From contig JADCRB010000064.1 in the NCBI GenBank assembly GCA_021464245.1, positions 248,001-312,000 on the forward strand: a stretch of 64,000 bases of DNA, in the 5' to 3' direction. This document shows positions 46,545 to 59,623 of this stretch, piece by piece. This stretch comes from Carallia brachiata (Eukaryota; Streptophyta; Magnoliopsida; Malpighiales; Rhizophoraceae). The notes beneath the pieces were generated by a model that saw nothing but the letters and a program-made list of their open reading frames with translations, searched no databases and was not told the DNA's origin. How positions within the stretch are numbered: position 1 is the first letter of the stretch; the number at the start of each line of letters is the position of its first letter. The position numbers were made by a program, and so were the translations under genes.

Positions 46545-47630
46545 GTAGGATCTAACTGAAACTATTCCTTGCGAAGGAACACCATCACTATATCACCCTC
46601 ATAGAATATCTGGCTCCTTCGATTTTTGTCTGCAACATTCCTGTACTTCTCATTGGCAATCTCCAACTTCTTTTTCACCTCAACTTGGACTGACTGCACC
46701 TGTTTTGCAAGATTCTCAGCTGCAATGCTAAGGCCTAGAATACAAGGGAGCTTGATCAAATCCAAAGTATGTTGTGGACATTTAGTGTAAACAATAGAGA
46801 AAGGAGACTTCCCTATAGCATTGTGAATTGCACTGTTGTAGGAAAACACTGCTTGAGCTAAGACAAAGTCTCATTGCTTTAGTTTGTCTCCACAAATGCT
46901 TCGAATGATGTTGCTCAGGGTCCTGTTTAGTGACTCTATCTGATTATCAGTCTGTGGATGAGCTGTATTGCTGAACTTTAAGGATGAGTCAAACTGTTTT
47001 CACAAAGTGATCTAGAAGTGACTAAGAAACCCAATGTCATGGTCAGATGTAATGAACTTAGGTACTCCATGTAGGCGCACAATCTCCTTAAATAATCAGG
47101 CTATAGTAGAAGCATCAGAGGTCTTCTTACAAGGTATGAAATGACCCATCTTAGAAAACCTGTCAACAACAAGAAACACAGAATCCATACCATGTTGGGT
47201 ACGTGGTAAGCTCAAAATAAAATTCATGGACAGGTTTTCCTGAATATTTTCTAGAACAACTAAAGACATGTAAAACCCAATGTTTTGTAATTGGCCTTTA
47301 GCTGGCTGGCATGTGTAACATCGCTAAACAAATTTGCTAATGTCCCTATTCAGTTGTGGCCAATAGTATCACTCCTCAATGATAGCAATTGTCTTGTCTT
47401 GTGTTGTCCAATATGACCTACAAGACCACATCCATGTAAATCACGAATGATCTTCTCTTTCAATGAAGATCGAGGAACACAGAGCTGATTCCCACTGATC
47501 AAATAGCCATAATGGATATGAAATTCATCTGTAGGTTGCTTTTGAATGCACTTCTCCCAAATAGTTTGGAAGTCTTCATCATACTCATATAATTTATAGA
47601 GAGTTCCAGGCTCACATCTCATTGATCAAT
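46545..47630 (-). pseudogene. Gypsy integrase region (broken)
   Basis: The HHCC zinc-binding region lies near 47630-47350 (LHGCGLVGHIGQHKTRQLL). The C-terminal part is near 46849-46562 ([18 protein letters not shown], then [14 protein letters not shown]). The catalytic core between is present in pieces with stops. The enzyme would insert the element's cDNA, but this copy is dead. Confidence 0.85.
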
Positions 47631-47779
47631 GTTATCAACAAAGACACTCTTTGATTTAAGGCATCAGCAACCTTATTTTGTTGGCCCGCCTTATGAAACA
47701 GTTTGAAAGGAAACTTCTGCAGGAAAGTGGACTACTTGGCATGCATGTCACTGTTGATTCACTTCTGGCTGTGGATATA

Positions 47780-49051
47780 CTTTATGGCTTAGTGAACCGA
47801 GTATAAGATGAACTCACGGCCTACCAAGTAATGTTCCCAATTCTTCAAGGCTCTCACAACAACATAAAACTCTTTGTTATAGGTAGACCACTTCTGTCGA
47901 GCTTCACTAAACTTTTCAATAAAATAAGCGACTAGCCTCTTTTTATGGGAAAACACAACACCAACTCCAACTCTGCTGGCATCACATTCAACTTCAAACA
48001 GCTTGTCAAAGCTAGAGAGAGCTAATACTAGAGCGGTACACAACTTCTCTTTGATAAGAGCAAACCGTTGTTTTTCTTCATCTCCCCACTAGAACTTGCC
48101 CTGCTTAAGGCACTTCGTAATGGGTGTCATGATAATACTAAAGTTGTGGATGAATCTTCAGTAAAAGGTTTCCAAGCCATAGAAACTCCGCACATCGCCT
48201 ACAGTTTTGGGAGTAGGCCAATCTCGAATTGCCCGTACCTTCTCCTCGTCAACCTAAATGCCATCGGAACTGACTATGTACCCTAGGAAGAGTAGTTTAT
48301 CAGTCATAAAGCTATACTTCTTTAAGTTTACATATAGTTTATTCTCCTACAGTACTACTAATACCTCCCTCAAGTGTGAAATATGATCTTCTATCGATCG
48401 ACTATAGATAAGAATATCATTAAAGTACACAACAACAAATTTTCCAACAAAAATTTTTAGTACCTGATTCATTAACCTCATAAAGGTACTAGGAGCATTA
48501 GAGAGACCAAATGACTTAACTAGCCATTCATAAAGACCATCTCGAGTCTTCAATGCGGTCTTCCACTCATCTGCAGGTTTGATCTTGATCTAATGATAAC
48601 CACATAGAAGATCAATCTTTGAAATTACCTTGGATCTATAGAGCTGATCTAGCATATCATCCAGTCTGGGAATTGAAAATTTGTACCCAATGGTGATTTT
48701 GTTTATTGCTCAGCTATCAATAGACATCCGCCAACTACCATCCTTCTTCGGGGTTAGCAAGGCTAGTACAGCACATGGGCTAACACTCTCTCTGATATGC
48801 CCTTTTTGCAGTAGCTTTTCTACCTTCTCCCTTAAGATCTCACTCTCATTTGGACTCATCTGGTAGTATGGCAAATTAAGAAAAGTGGCACCAAGGACCA
48901 AATCAATCTGGTGTTGTATGTCACACATAGATGACAACCTGTTTGGTAACTCTTTTTGTATATTCTCACTGAATACCTCTAGCAATAGCTTAATTGAATC
49001 TGGAATTTTTGCCTTCAGACTTCTAGTTACTTTATTTTTTACCACAAGCAC
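47780..49051 (-). pseudogene. Gypsy reverse transcriptase and RNase H (broken)
   Basis: Minus strand: [25 protein letters not shown] and [11 protein letters not shown] (RT N-terminal part, 49051-48710), then [20 protein letters not shown] and the catalytic box [12 protein letters not shown] (near 48440). The normal box is YFDD or YVDD; the first catalytic Asp is Asn here. RNase H follows at 48043-47789 ([22 protein letters not shown]). Frame breaks lie between the pieces. Confidence 0.88.
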
Positions 49052-50600
49052 ATGAATTTCTTTTGATTCTTTGATAGCGGCCTCAATCTTTTGATCTTAA
49101 TGAGTGACTTTTAGAAAGGTTCTCCCTTCCACTTGAGAAGTCTTTGTTCGAGACCCTCCTTTTATAGGCAGTAAGGTATACTTCACCCCATCCTTCTCGA
49201 GCTTATAGACATTCTTCCTACTGGGTATTGAACATCAACATCGAATTGCCATGGCTGCTCGAACAATAGATGACAAGCATCCATGTTTATGACATCACAA
49301 TAGACCTCATCTTTGTACTACCCAATCGAAAAAGGAACCTTGAAGCATTCCGTCACTCGAATTTCTCCAACTGCTTTGATCCATTTGATGGTATAGGGAC
49401 TAGGATGCTTCTCTATTGGTAGTTGCAACTTTTTGACAGTTTCTTTTCTAATAATATTTTCCTGGCTACCACTATCAATAATCAAATCAAACAGAGTATT
49501 ATTAACTATGCACCTGGTACGGAATAGCTTATTCCATTGAGTGTCATCCTCCTACTTAGAAGCTAGCATTAGCTTCCTCACCACGTGCACAAATCTTTTA
49601 TCTTCATACTCGCCCTCTTTTCCATCTGGGCAGCAATAGACTTCATCATCTTCTTCTCCAACTGTGCCTTCTGCTCCACTATATTCACTGCCCTTCAATG
49701 TGGGCAATCACTAGAGCGGTGACCTACCTCGTTACACTTATAGCACTTGCCGAGAATAGGCTTCTCATAAGGATTGGGATACCGGCCAACTGTTTTCTCA
49801 ACTAGTGGCTGTTTTACTACGGTTTTATCAACTATTGCCTTCTCTGATTGGCTTGAAGCCTTTGGTTTCTCTTTGTCTACAACATATTTGTTAGAGTTAG
49901 AATAATACTTGCGAGAAGATTCAGCTTTGTTCTTCTCTTGTTGCATCATCTTAGCCTTCAAAGCTATATTCCTGGCTTCAAATAAATCCAGCAGCATCTG
50001 AACTCCAATTTTGTCTTGGATAGCTGACTTCAATCCGTTTAGGTACCTTAAGACTTGCTAGCTTTCAAAATCCATAAGGTTGTTATGTTTGGACAATTTG
50101 AAAAATTCTACCATGTACTCATGGACTGTCTGGTTGTCTCCATGGAAATATTGATATTGTTGGCAAAGGATCTGCTTATAATTCGGATGAAGAAATGCTC
50201 CCCTCAAAAGTTACTTCATTTTGTACCAATCTCTAACTGGAGTTTTACCTTCTTTTCTCCTTCAATTTTTTGTTTGTTCTCACCAAGCAGATGTTCCTCC
50301 TTTTAACTGGTAGGTTGCCAATCGAACTTTTCTTTCCTTGGATATTTTCATATAGTCAAAGAATCTTTCTACTTTGGATAACCAATCCATAAAACTTTCA
50401 ATATTTAATTCACCATTAAAGACATAAATATCTACCTTTAGCCAAAATTTGTCTGGGCCCCCTAGGATGTCGGGGTTGTTTACATTCATTCCTGAGTTCT
50501 GCATAATCATCAAATTTCCATCATTATTATCTAAATCTACCGCATAAGACTGACACATATGCGGGTTTGTCTCATCATTTGAATCTACCACATGCACCTG
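49052..50600 (-). pseudogene. Gypsy gag and protease (broken)
   Basis: Gag pieces are at 50597-50280 and 50033-49695. The second ends with an intact CCHC zinc knuckle, CYKCNEVGHRSSDC. The protease site IDSGSQENII lies near 49490-49460 on the minus strand. Intervening stops and frame changes prevent a continuous polyprotein. Confidence 0.82.
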
Positions 50601-50908
50601 GCGCCTCCGTGGATGGCAGGGACTGGTCGGGCGATAGGCTGACCGTGAGCAAAATCTCTGGCCCGGTTCCTCTCATCTCTCTATTTTCTGTTGGCACTCC
50701 CACCTGGAGAATTTCAAGTCAATTGATGATGGCCTCTAATCCATGTTTCAATTGATCAAATCTCTAAACAAAGTTCTGTAATGCCGCCTCCTAGCCACTG
50801 ATGGTTAACTAGATGGCATGCATCCCCTATTCATCGTCAGTAGGATGATTGCTATTAACTCCATCACGAGCTACCATCAGATTAGGCAAGACCTACTCTG
50901 ATACCACT

Positions 50909-51359
50909 TGACGCAGCATTTAACAATAATAAGTCTAATACATGATTAAGCATTAAGAAAAGGAACTTCTCAAAAAGAAAGAACAATGAAAGATTAATGT
51001 CTTATTGTAGCTGAAATAATATTTTTATAGAATAATTCAGACCTTAGGCTTACATGAGTATTTATAACTAAAGTCTATAACTAAGAAAGGAAATATATTA
51101 ATGACAAAATCAAAATAAAAAAGAAAATAGAATAAATCTACGATATTCCAGAACATTCAAGGAATGTGTTGGGAAGATGTTTAGAATATTTTGGATAGGT
51201 TTGGAAGACAAGTCTTCTCAAGTCTTAAGATGTTTAGAATATTTTGGATAGGTTTGGAAGACAAGTCTTCTCAAGTCTTCTATAATTCACCTTTGACTTT
51301 GGGTTTTTTTCTGACGGTCTCTCTAGTCTAAAAAGTCTTATACTACTTATCCTATGTCA
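50909..51359 (-). repeat. 5' LTR of the gypsy element (right), with internal duplication
   Basis: About 451 bp. It is longer than the left LTR mainly because a segment of about 55 bp (GATGTTTAGAATATTTTGGA through CTTCTCAAGTCT) is repeated in tandem at about 51175-51285. Confidence 0.88.
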
Positions 51360-51450
51360 CATTCTAGAGTGAAACGAAGTTTCCAGGGTGTAAACTGATC
51401 ACATGTTTTGCCAGTTGCTTTCGAGGGAGGTAATTGGATCCATAGAAAAT

Positions 51451-52605
51451 TAAGGCTGCAAATCAGCCGAGCCAAGCGACTCGTTAAGAATTTTCTTAAG
51501 TTCGAGCTCAGCTCGAATTCGGTTCGAGCTGTGGAGATAAAGACTCGGGCTCAGTTCGTTACATTTTTACTAAGGTTCGAACTCAACTCGATTTTTTTTT
51601 TTGGTTGGCAAAATTTTTTTTGGTCTAAACTTGGTATTAAGCTCAACTCGTTATTAAGCTCGGTTCATTATGTTAGAATAATTTTTAACATATTGAAATT
51701 AAGCTCCTTGTGCATAATTCTTTTTTTTTTAAAAATAATTGTCCCCTCACTCTCAATTTAAAACATATCGAATTTTAATTCAAAAAGGAATAAAAAAAAC
51801 CAACTTTTTCGTGTTGACCAGAAGACCCATGAATTTCCCACGGGAATGAAACGGGAACCCCATTGATTCAATAAATATTTGATGGATTATTCGCTTCTCA
51901 ACTTTGATTCTTTTTGTGATTCTAGAAATTAAAAAACAAACTAAATTAATAGAGCTAATTTGGCTAGAAAATTACAATATAATTATAGAAATATCTATAA
52001 TTAAAATATGGAAAAATATTGAAAAGGACAAAAAATAAGTGTAGTAATAAAAAGGATTTTGCAAACTATAGGCTTCATTTAAGAAATGTTTAGGTTAATG
52101 GAATACGCCAAAAACTTGTTGAGGTTTTGGACTCAAATGCTAATAGTCGTACTTACTTAGGCTACCAGAGGAACAATCGTCAATGGTGGTTGCTGGCAAA
52201 GGAGGGTGACGGGGTGGCGCCAATTGAGAATCAGATTAAGATTCATGGATTTGGGGGGAACGAATTTGGGGTGAGAGGCTGAGAGAGCATATGAAACAAA
52301 AATGCAAACCTAAATTTCTAACTTTTTATATTAACAGTTAAATGATACAATTAAGTGTTATTAATACAGTAGACGAGCTTATAATAATACATATAAATGA
52401 GCTCTTAATGATATATTAAACGAGCTGTCCACGAGTTTGAACTGAGTCGAGCTTACTGCTGCTCAGGCTTGACTCGTTTATTAAATGAGTTTTAGTTTCA
52501 AGTTTATGTATCGCTCATTTAACTAAATAAATGATCCTGTGCCAAGCTCTTACTGAGCCGGAACTCTCAATTTTTAACGAATGTATCGGCTCGTTTGTAG
52601 TCATA
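51451..52605. mobile_element. Non-autonomous hAT element, 1155 bp
   Basis: Left end TAAGGCTGCAAATCAGCCGA and right end ATCGGCTCGTTTGTAGTCATA are inverted copies with a few mismatches. The 8-bp duplication TAGAAAAT flanks it (51443-51450 and 52606-52613). Subterminal regions are packed with GAGCTCGAGCTCAGCTCG-like iterations, characteristic of this hAT group. No transposase frame. Confidence 0.85.
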
Positions 52606-52613
52606 TAGAAAAT

Positions 52614-53637
52614 GAGATGCTAAACATAAGTTTTAAGTCAATGAATTTATTTATGGTTTAAGTTTTTTTTACAAGGTTATTCTATTCAGCTATGATAAAT
52701 GGTTGAACAAATTGAGTTTGTTTTATGTGATATCAAGAAGCTATGTAAAATATTTCTTTTTTTTTCTTGTTAAATAAAATCCAATTGGAAAAAATTTTAG
52801 TTAATGCATTGTCTCTTGAAGTTCCTCAATCGAAGGCTCGAATGTTGCTATTTGATTTTTAGCTTTGATTTATTGATTAATTCGAGTGCGCTTTTGATAT
52901 ATGAGAACAAATTTCAATTTTAGTAATTACATAGTTTTTTATTTAACCCTTTTATAGATCTTAGAGCCTTTTGAATTTGGATGCCTTTTTTATTGGTTTG
53001 GTTTCTCGCTCCATTAAATTTAATATGGATTTAATTAGCATGTAATAAATTTTTTTAGGGAAATTCCATCTCAACTGCAAGGTGCAACTTCTTTTTCATT
53101 TTGCCAAAAGGGTGGGTTGTTTGAACAGTAAACCTATTTCGGCCATAAAATTATTATTATTATTATATTCTTTCATTTCTTATATGTTTAGATAAATACG
53201 GAATGGAAATGTTGTTGAACCATTTTTAGTTGGATTGACAAATTTTGATTACAAAAAATTTGAATGATATCAATGAATTTGTAAACATTAGTTTTAATAT
53301 GGAGCATGTTCAAGCTATTCCCATGGATTTTCTGACATGGTTTTAAAGGGGAATTGTTTACCAATAGTTGTTTGAAGATTCATGTATTGAGAGATATTTT
53401 ATTGAATCTAGGTGTCAGTCTGGATCAAAAACTTCTGCATATTGATGATTTAGAACAATCCTTAGACACTATTGATATGGCTATTAAACAGCTTTTAGAA
53501 TTTTCAGACTTCATCCTTATCTTCCTCTAAATCAACAATTATGAGGTGAATATGATATAATTTATCACTGACTGTCTTTCTCTTAGTTAGAGGAAATAGA
53601 GCCGCACATCAACAATTATGAGCATATCATATATCTT
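52614..53637. other. Intergenic, no firm gene
   Basis: AT-rich. A short open stretch near 53375-53510 reads DILLNLGVSLDQKLLHIDDLE and could be an old exon, but stops lie just upstream and I do not recognise it. Confidence 0.35.
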
Positions 53638-54042
53638 ATACGCAACGTTTAACGATAATAAGACTAATATACAATTAACACTTAGAAAAAGGAACTTCTC
53701 AAAAAAAAATAAGATAAACAATAAACCAATATCTTATTACAACTAAAATAATATTTCTGTAGAATGATTCAACTCTTATGCTTATAGGGGTATTTATAGC
53801 TGAAGTCTATAACTCAAAAGGAAATACATTAATGAAAAAATCTAAATAAAAAGAAAAATAGAACAAATCTACGATATTCCAGAAAATTCAATATTCCGGA
53901 ACATTCAAGGAATATGCAAGGAAGATGCTTAGAATATTCTGATATACTTGAAAGACAAGTCTTCTAGAATCTATCATTGCTTCTGAGCTTCTTCTGACGA
54001 TCTCTCTGGTTCAAAAAGTCTTGAGCTACTCTTTCTTCGTCA
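53638..54042 (-). repeat. Solo LTR of the same gypsy family
   Basis: About 405 bp matching both gypsy LTRs end to end (TACGCAACGTTTAACGATAA at the left, CTTTCTTCGTCA at the right). No internal sequence or primer site is attached. I could not find a matching 5-bp target duplication, so unequal recombination between different copies or later mutation is possible. Confidence 0.8.
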
Positions 54043-55068
54043 GACAGAGTTGAGGTTGAGGAGCGAATAGGACAACTCATAGAACTATTTAACCAAGCAA
54101 AGTAGATGTGCTTGGGGAGGATGGCTTGATTTGACCTTGAGTAGGAGGGAATGAAATTAACCTCCATAGGCCATGTTCAAATAGCATGATTAGCTCAAAG
54201 TTCGACTGCATTCAATAGGGAGTGGAGGTTAGAGAAATGATTTAGGATTGTGGAGTTAAAAGCTGTGGGAGACATGCAGCAGCTGTTTGAGATGCATTTT
54301 TTGAATCACAATGGAACCTCATTCCATCTTCCTCAGCTACCTTAGGTTTAGGATTGTTGATGACAGTGACAGGTGCTCCAATTTTTTTTAACCAATTTAC
54401 GTTTTGTTGATGACATTTACAGCTCTAATAACAGCTTTATTAGCACATAGGTGGGTTGTTGATTACAGTAACATCTCTATTAGCATATAGGTACCACAAA
54501 TTTTGTTTCAGTGCAGTGAGATAAATTTACGATTTTTAGCAGCAAGCTTGCATGCTTTAAAGTCTTGTATCCGGTGGACTTTGAAAATTTTCTTTTGAAC
54601 TTGAAATGAAACTCTAATAAATTTCTTAACCGTTTAACCAGAAAGAGTATGGATTATGACTAACTGCACAAAATCTAAACTGTTTATGTAAATCAATGCT
54701 TAGTGTAAAGGATTATAAGTTATAACTAAATTGAGGTGCTCGTATCACAAAAGCCAATCTCCGGCTTTTACATAGGTTGCAATTATGGTGTCAGTTTATC
54801 TTGTACTTGTCAGATGGTTTCGAATAAAGATAATGATGTTGCATTCTTTTATGTAGCCATATTTTTTTTGGGGTACATCATAAGATCTTACTCTTATGGA
54901 CTAGGGAAAATAAATTTAAAATTTTTGTTAATATCCATTATTTGTGTCAAGTATTCTACAATTTAATGATAGTGATGTAACCAATAGACTTCTCCCCAAA
55001 AAAATAAAAAGATGCAACTAGTAGGTTTAATAGGACACACACATATATTGAATATGGATATATGTAGG
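54043..55068. other. Intergenic, no gene seen
   Basis: Contains a weak tandem duplication near 54355-54495 (GTTGATGACA..TTACAG then TAACA.CTCTATTAGCA-TATAGGT). The frame at 54736-54966 shows no known motif. Confidence 0.4.
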
Positions 55069-55583
55069 TGTAAGTCTCTTTAGCATTAGAGTGAATCCAA
55101 CAATAGAGAAGGAAGAAAGAGAAATGGCAACACAAGCAGAAAAATGCAGAAGAGTAAAAAAAAGACTAGACTTTTTTGGGGGTTGTATTGTTCTACTTTT
55201 TCATTTGATAGTAATTTCCTTATAGGGCAGAAAGTACAAAGCTAAAAAGGTTATAAGACAAAAAGGAACATGCTAACCTTACATATATACTACAAACAAG
55301 TAAGATAAGCTATACCTAACGGTCAATTTATTGTCCCAAATTTTTGTTGTCAAAAAGGACCAAAATCTTCACAAAATACATTGTAAAAGAAACCCAAATT
55401 GGTAGCTCAAATTAGCATTGACTGAAACCACTAATTACAAGTTAACCCAATATTACATAAGACAAAAAATCCTCATTCCTTTGCTGCTGAAGCTGCCACT
55501 GCAAACCAGCTCTACCCAACTTTTACATCTTCAATCTTCCAAAGTAGGGACTATGAACAAGGAAGAAGCTACACTAGCTAACA
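55069..55583 (-). repeat. 3' LTR of the second copia element (left)
   Basis: About 515 bp, starting TGTAAGTCTC and ending GCTAACA on the plus strand. The RNase H frame runs into it. Confidence 0.9.
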
Positions 55584-57767
55584 TTTCCTTTTTAGCTTCT
55601 TTATTGTTCGATCCAAGAACATTTCTAAACTGATCAAACTTCGACCTTGGCAAACCTTTGGTCATAATGTCAGTCATCTGCAATTTAGAGTTACAGAACA
55701 CCAAATTGATCTCACTATTTTGCTGAGCTTCTCTCACAACATAATATTTGATCTTTATATGTTTAGTTCTACTATAAAATACTGAATTTTTTGAGATTAC
55801 AATGACTGACTTGTTGTCAATTCTAATTTCAGTGGGCTTAACCTGCTTACATCCCAAATCACATAACAATTTTTGGAGCCAAATGGCTTGGTTCACTACT
55901 TTTGCTGCAGAGATATACTCAGCTTCGGTAGTGGATTGAACCATAGTTGCTTGTTTTTTAGAGCTCCAAGTGATCAAGGCTGAACCAAGAATAAAGAGTT
56001 GAGTAGAAGTGCTTTTTAAATCATCGTATGAACCACCCTGGTCACTATCTACATACCCAATCAGTTCCAATGCTCTTTTTCTGCCATAATTCAAACCATA
56101 GTCCATGATGCCTTTAATGTACTTAATACCCTGTTGGTACCTTGAAATGCTTCTCACTTGGACTCTGCATGTATCTTGAGAGAAGACTGGTGACAAACAT
56201 GAGGTTAGGTCTTGTTGCAGTTAGGTATAACAAGCAACCAATCAAGCTCCTATAGTTACTTCTATCCACTTTCTTCTCACCATTTTTTTACAAAACTTCT
56301 CATTCATAATCAAAGGTGTATTTACTGGTTAACAACTCTCCATTTTAAGTCTCTTAACCACATCAAGAGCATATTTAGGCTGATGACAATGCTATCTTGT
56401 GATTGTGAAATTTGCGTGCCCGAGGAAGAATGCCATCCTACCCAAATTCGTCATTTCAAATTCCCTACACATGTTGGCTTTAAACTAATCAACCAAAACA
56501 TCACTACTGCTAGTGACCAATAAATCATCCTTATACACTGCCACTACTAAAATATTAGTTTGGACACACTTGACGTAAAAAGTGGCTTCATTTTTACTCC
56601 GTACAAAATTCTACTGCTGCAAATACTCATCCAATCTCCTATACCAAGCCCTAGGTGTCTGCTTTAAGCCATGTAAGGCATTTTGCAGCAAATAGACTTG
56701 ATTTTTATGGCCTTTCTTCATATATCCCTTAAGTTGCTCAATGTAAATCTCCTCCTACAGCTAACAATTCAGGAAGGCAAATTTTACATCCAACTGATAT
56801 ACAAGCCAACGTTTCAAAACAGCAAAAGCTAAAAACAATCTGATTGTGTCTAGTCTTGAAATTCAAGCAAAAGTATCCAAGTAATCAATTCCAAACTTCT
56901 AAGAATACCCCTTAACCACCAATCTAGCCTTGTGTTTGTGTAAGGAGCCATTTGCATTTAATTTTGATTTGAACCCCCATTTTACACTAATTATATGCTT
57001 GTGACTTGGTTTGTCCACCAGTCTCCAAGTTTTATTTTCTCTATAGCAATCTCAGCTTCCATCGCCTCTAACGATTTGGCAAAATTTGAAGCTTTGGCAA
57101 AATTGACTGGTTCTAAAGATGCCAAATTACTCCTTTTAAAGATTTCTACCAAGGACCTGCTACCCTTTGTAGGAACATCATCAAACTCAACTACCTCATC
57201 ATCTAAATTGGTGCCAGGTTGTGAAAGAGGCTGCAAATCACTAAAACTATGTGTCCCAATAGTTAACTCAACCTTATTCCAATCCTAGCTAGCTAATTCA
57301 TCAAACTTTATACTTCTGCTTACAAAGACCTTCTGTGTCTTCAAATTATAAATCCTATAAGCTTTAGAGACTGAACTATAGCCAACCATGATACCAAAAT
57401 CAGCTCTAGGATCTAATTTATCCCTCTTAACCTCAAGCACCAAGTTGTAACATATACTTCCAAACACCTTAAGATGCTGTAGAGAAGGCTTCACACTATA
57501 CCACGCTTCAAAAGGTGTTTTGTTTCCTTCCAAAGCTTTGGTTTGTAACTTATTTTGCAAATACACAGTAGTGTTCACTGCCTCAGCCCAAGACCTCTTA
57601 GGTAAACCCTTGTCAAATAGCGGACATCTCCCCATTTTCATCACAGATCTATTCTTCCTTTTACTTACCCCATTTTGTTGGGGGGGGGGGTATAGCTCAC
57701 AGTGAGTTGATGATGAATACCAGCATTTTGATAGATTGGTTGACTCTTTCAGAGGTATACTCACCAC
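55531..57767 (-). pseudogene. Second copia: integrase C-terminus, reverse transcriptase, RNase H (broken)
   Basis: Integrase is at 57767-57285 ([20 protein letters not shown], then [20 protein letters not shown]). Reverse transcriptase occupies about 57000-56200 in several frames, with VYKDDLLVT where YVDD is usual. RNase H is at 56196-55531 (STTEAEYISAAKVVNQAIWL), the longest intact piece. Frameshifts and stops separate them. Confidence 0.88.
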
Positions 57768-57943
57768 TATTATCTGATCTAATCATTTTAATCTTGAAGC
57801 CTGATTGAGTTTCGATCCAAACTTTAAACTTAAAGAAAATCTTAGCCAGTTTTGACTCGTTCTTCATAAAATATATCTAGCACATCCTTGTGCAATCATC
57901 AATAAATAGCATAAAATACTTGCTCCATTTAAAGATGGTGTAT

Positions 57944-59520
57944 TCATGGGATCACACACATTGTGTGAATGAGTTGAAGCTTTTGACTTGGTCTCCAAGC
58001 CTGGTTTGAGGGAAATGACACTCTAGTTTGTTTGCCAAGCTGACACACCTCACAAACATCATGAGAATCTAATATGATAGGCACATCCACTGCTAACTGA
58101 TGCAAATGACTTAGTGATGCATAGTTAGAGTGCCCAAGTCTCTTGTGCCATAAAGGAGACTCATTAACAATGTGTGTGAGTGCTTGAGTCTGCATATGAT
58201 TCAAATCAACTGCAAAACTCTTGTTTTTCATCCCGATAGTAATTAAATCACACCCTTGAGGGTCCACAATCTTGCAAGCTTTATCCTTAAAAAGCAAAAC
58301 ATACCCCTTTTCCAATAGTTGTCCAACACTAAGCAAATTTTGTTCAATTTTAGGAATATATAGAACCTCATAAAGATGCATTGTACTTGTTTCAGTGTCA
58401 ACAACAACATTACCTCTCCCTTCTACATTGATTAGTTCACCATTCCTTATCCTCACCTTTGATTTGTATAATTGAACCAGCTGCAGAAATTTTCCAACAT
58501 CATTTGTCATATGACATGTGCAACCACTATCAATCAACCAAGATTTTGAACTACTCTTCAACCCATTGCTAGTAGCCATGAACAACTGTTCTTCTTGTTG
58601 CTACTTCTCAATAGTTTGAGCTTGCTGTGCACCTTGGTGTTGGTTTCCCCTCTTTTTGAACACCTTTTCCATATGACCAATCTTTTTACAAAGTCTACAT
58701 TGCACGTCAGGCCTATACCAGCAGTATCTTTTGGTATGTGTTGTTTTTTTGCAATGCTTGCAAGGAGGGAAGACTCTTTTCTTTTTTTCCCCAGAGCTGC
58801 CACTTGCCTCTAATTCTTTCTTGTCATCTATGACTTCTTTGAACCAACTTGTCCCTTCTTCCTACTCTTGGCAATCATGGCACTCTCACTTGTATCATGT
58901 TGCCTAATTACCCTCCTCAATTCCAAAGCTTGCAAAGCATTGACTAGCTCTGCCAAAGTCAACTTGCTCAAATCTCTAGAGTCCTCAAGAGAAGAAATTT
59001 TTGATTCATACTTCTCTAGCAAGCATACTAAAACCTTTTCCACAATTATCTGGTCTATTAAATCCTTACCAAGAAATGTTATTTGGTTGTCAGTCTTCAT
59101 TAACTTGTCAGCAAATTCCTTGACAGTCTCAGAGTCTCTCATCATCAAAGATTTAAATTCTCTTTGAAGATTTGAACTTTAATGCCTCCAGTCTTGCCAT
59201 TGCCATGAAAATTCTTCTTTAAGTTTGTCCCGTGCCTCTGTAGCTCCTTCACATGCCATAATTCTTGTGAAAATAACTTCAGATGGGCCAGAGTGAATAC
59301 ATGTTAGAGCTTTATAAACCTTGGCCTACTCCTCATTGTGATGCTTAATCTGAGGCACAGTGGGATTATTAGGCAATGCTGGGACCTCATCCCCATGCTC
59401 AATAATCTTCCGAAGGTCAAGAGACCTCAGATATGCTTTCATTTTAACAGCCCAAATGGGATAATTCTCTCCAGAAAACACTAACGGCGCTAATGTAGGA
59501 AAAGAACTGCTAGAAGATAT
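57944..59520 (-). pseudogene. Second copia: gag, protease, integrase N-terminus (broken)
   Basis: Gag fragments lie from about 59500 to 58828 (LTLAELVNALQALELRR), with a zinc-knuckle region near 58700. The protease and GAG-pre-integrase frame is at 58585-57944 (WLIDSGCTCHMTNDV, LLSVGQLLEKGYVLLFK, LWHKRLGHSNY). It ends in HTMCVIP where the sister element continues HTDVCGP, a frameshift inside the integrase start. Confidence 0.88.
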
Positions 59521-59623
59521 TTTCGTCTCTCAAGGGTTTGAGGTCTTTTAGTGGGGCTCAGTCACTAGTTTTTTACTCAACTCACACAAGGCCTCTTAAG
59601 ATTAAGAGAGGCTTTGATACCGC

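Larger units (their letters stand above)
45947..51359 (-). mobile_element. Ty3/gypsy LTR retrotransposon, complete but inactivated
   Basis: LTRs lie at 45947-46338 and 50909-51359, with target duplication CATTC at 45942-45946 and 51360-51364. The primer site (TGGTATCAGAGTA on the minus strand, about 50894-50906) abuts the right LTR, so transcription runs leftward. Minus-strand order is gag, protease, reverse transcriptase, RNase H, integrase, which is gypsy order. Many stops and frameshifts split it. The LTRs differ clearly (mutated TG/CA ends on the left copy, a tandem duplication in the right), which marks an older insertion than the 21-kb copia element. Confidence 0.93.

Noticed and set aside
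48068..48286. Plus-strand frame within the gypsy element
   Set aside because: Antisense to the reverse transcriptase/RNase H region.
57680..57692. G-run inside the second copia element
   Set aside because: Homopolymer within the integrase frame, most likely a slippage mutation and not a separate feature.
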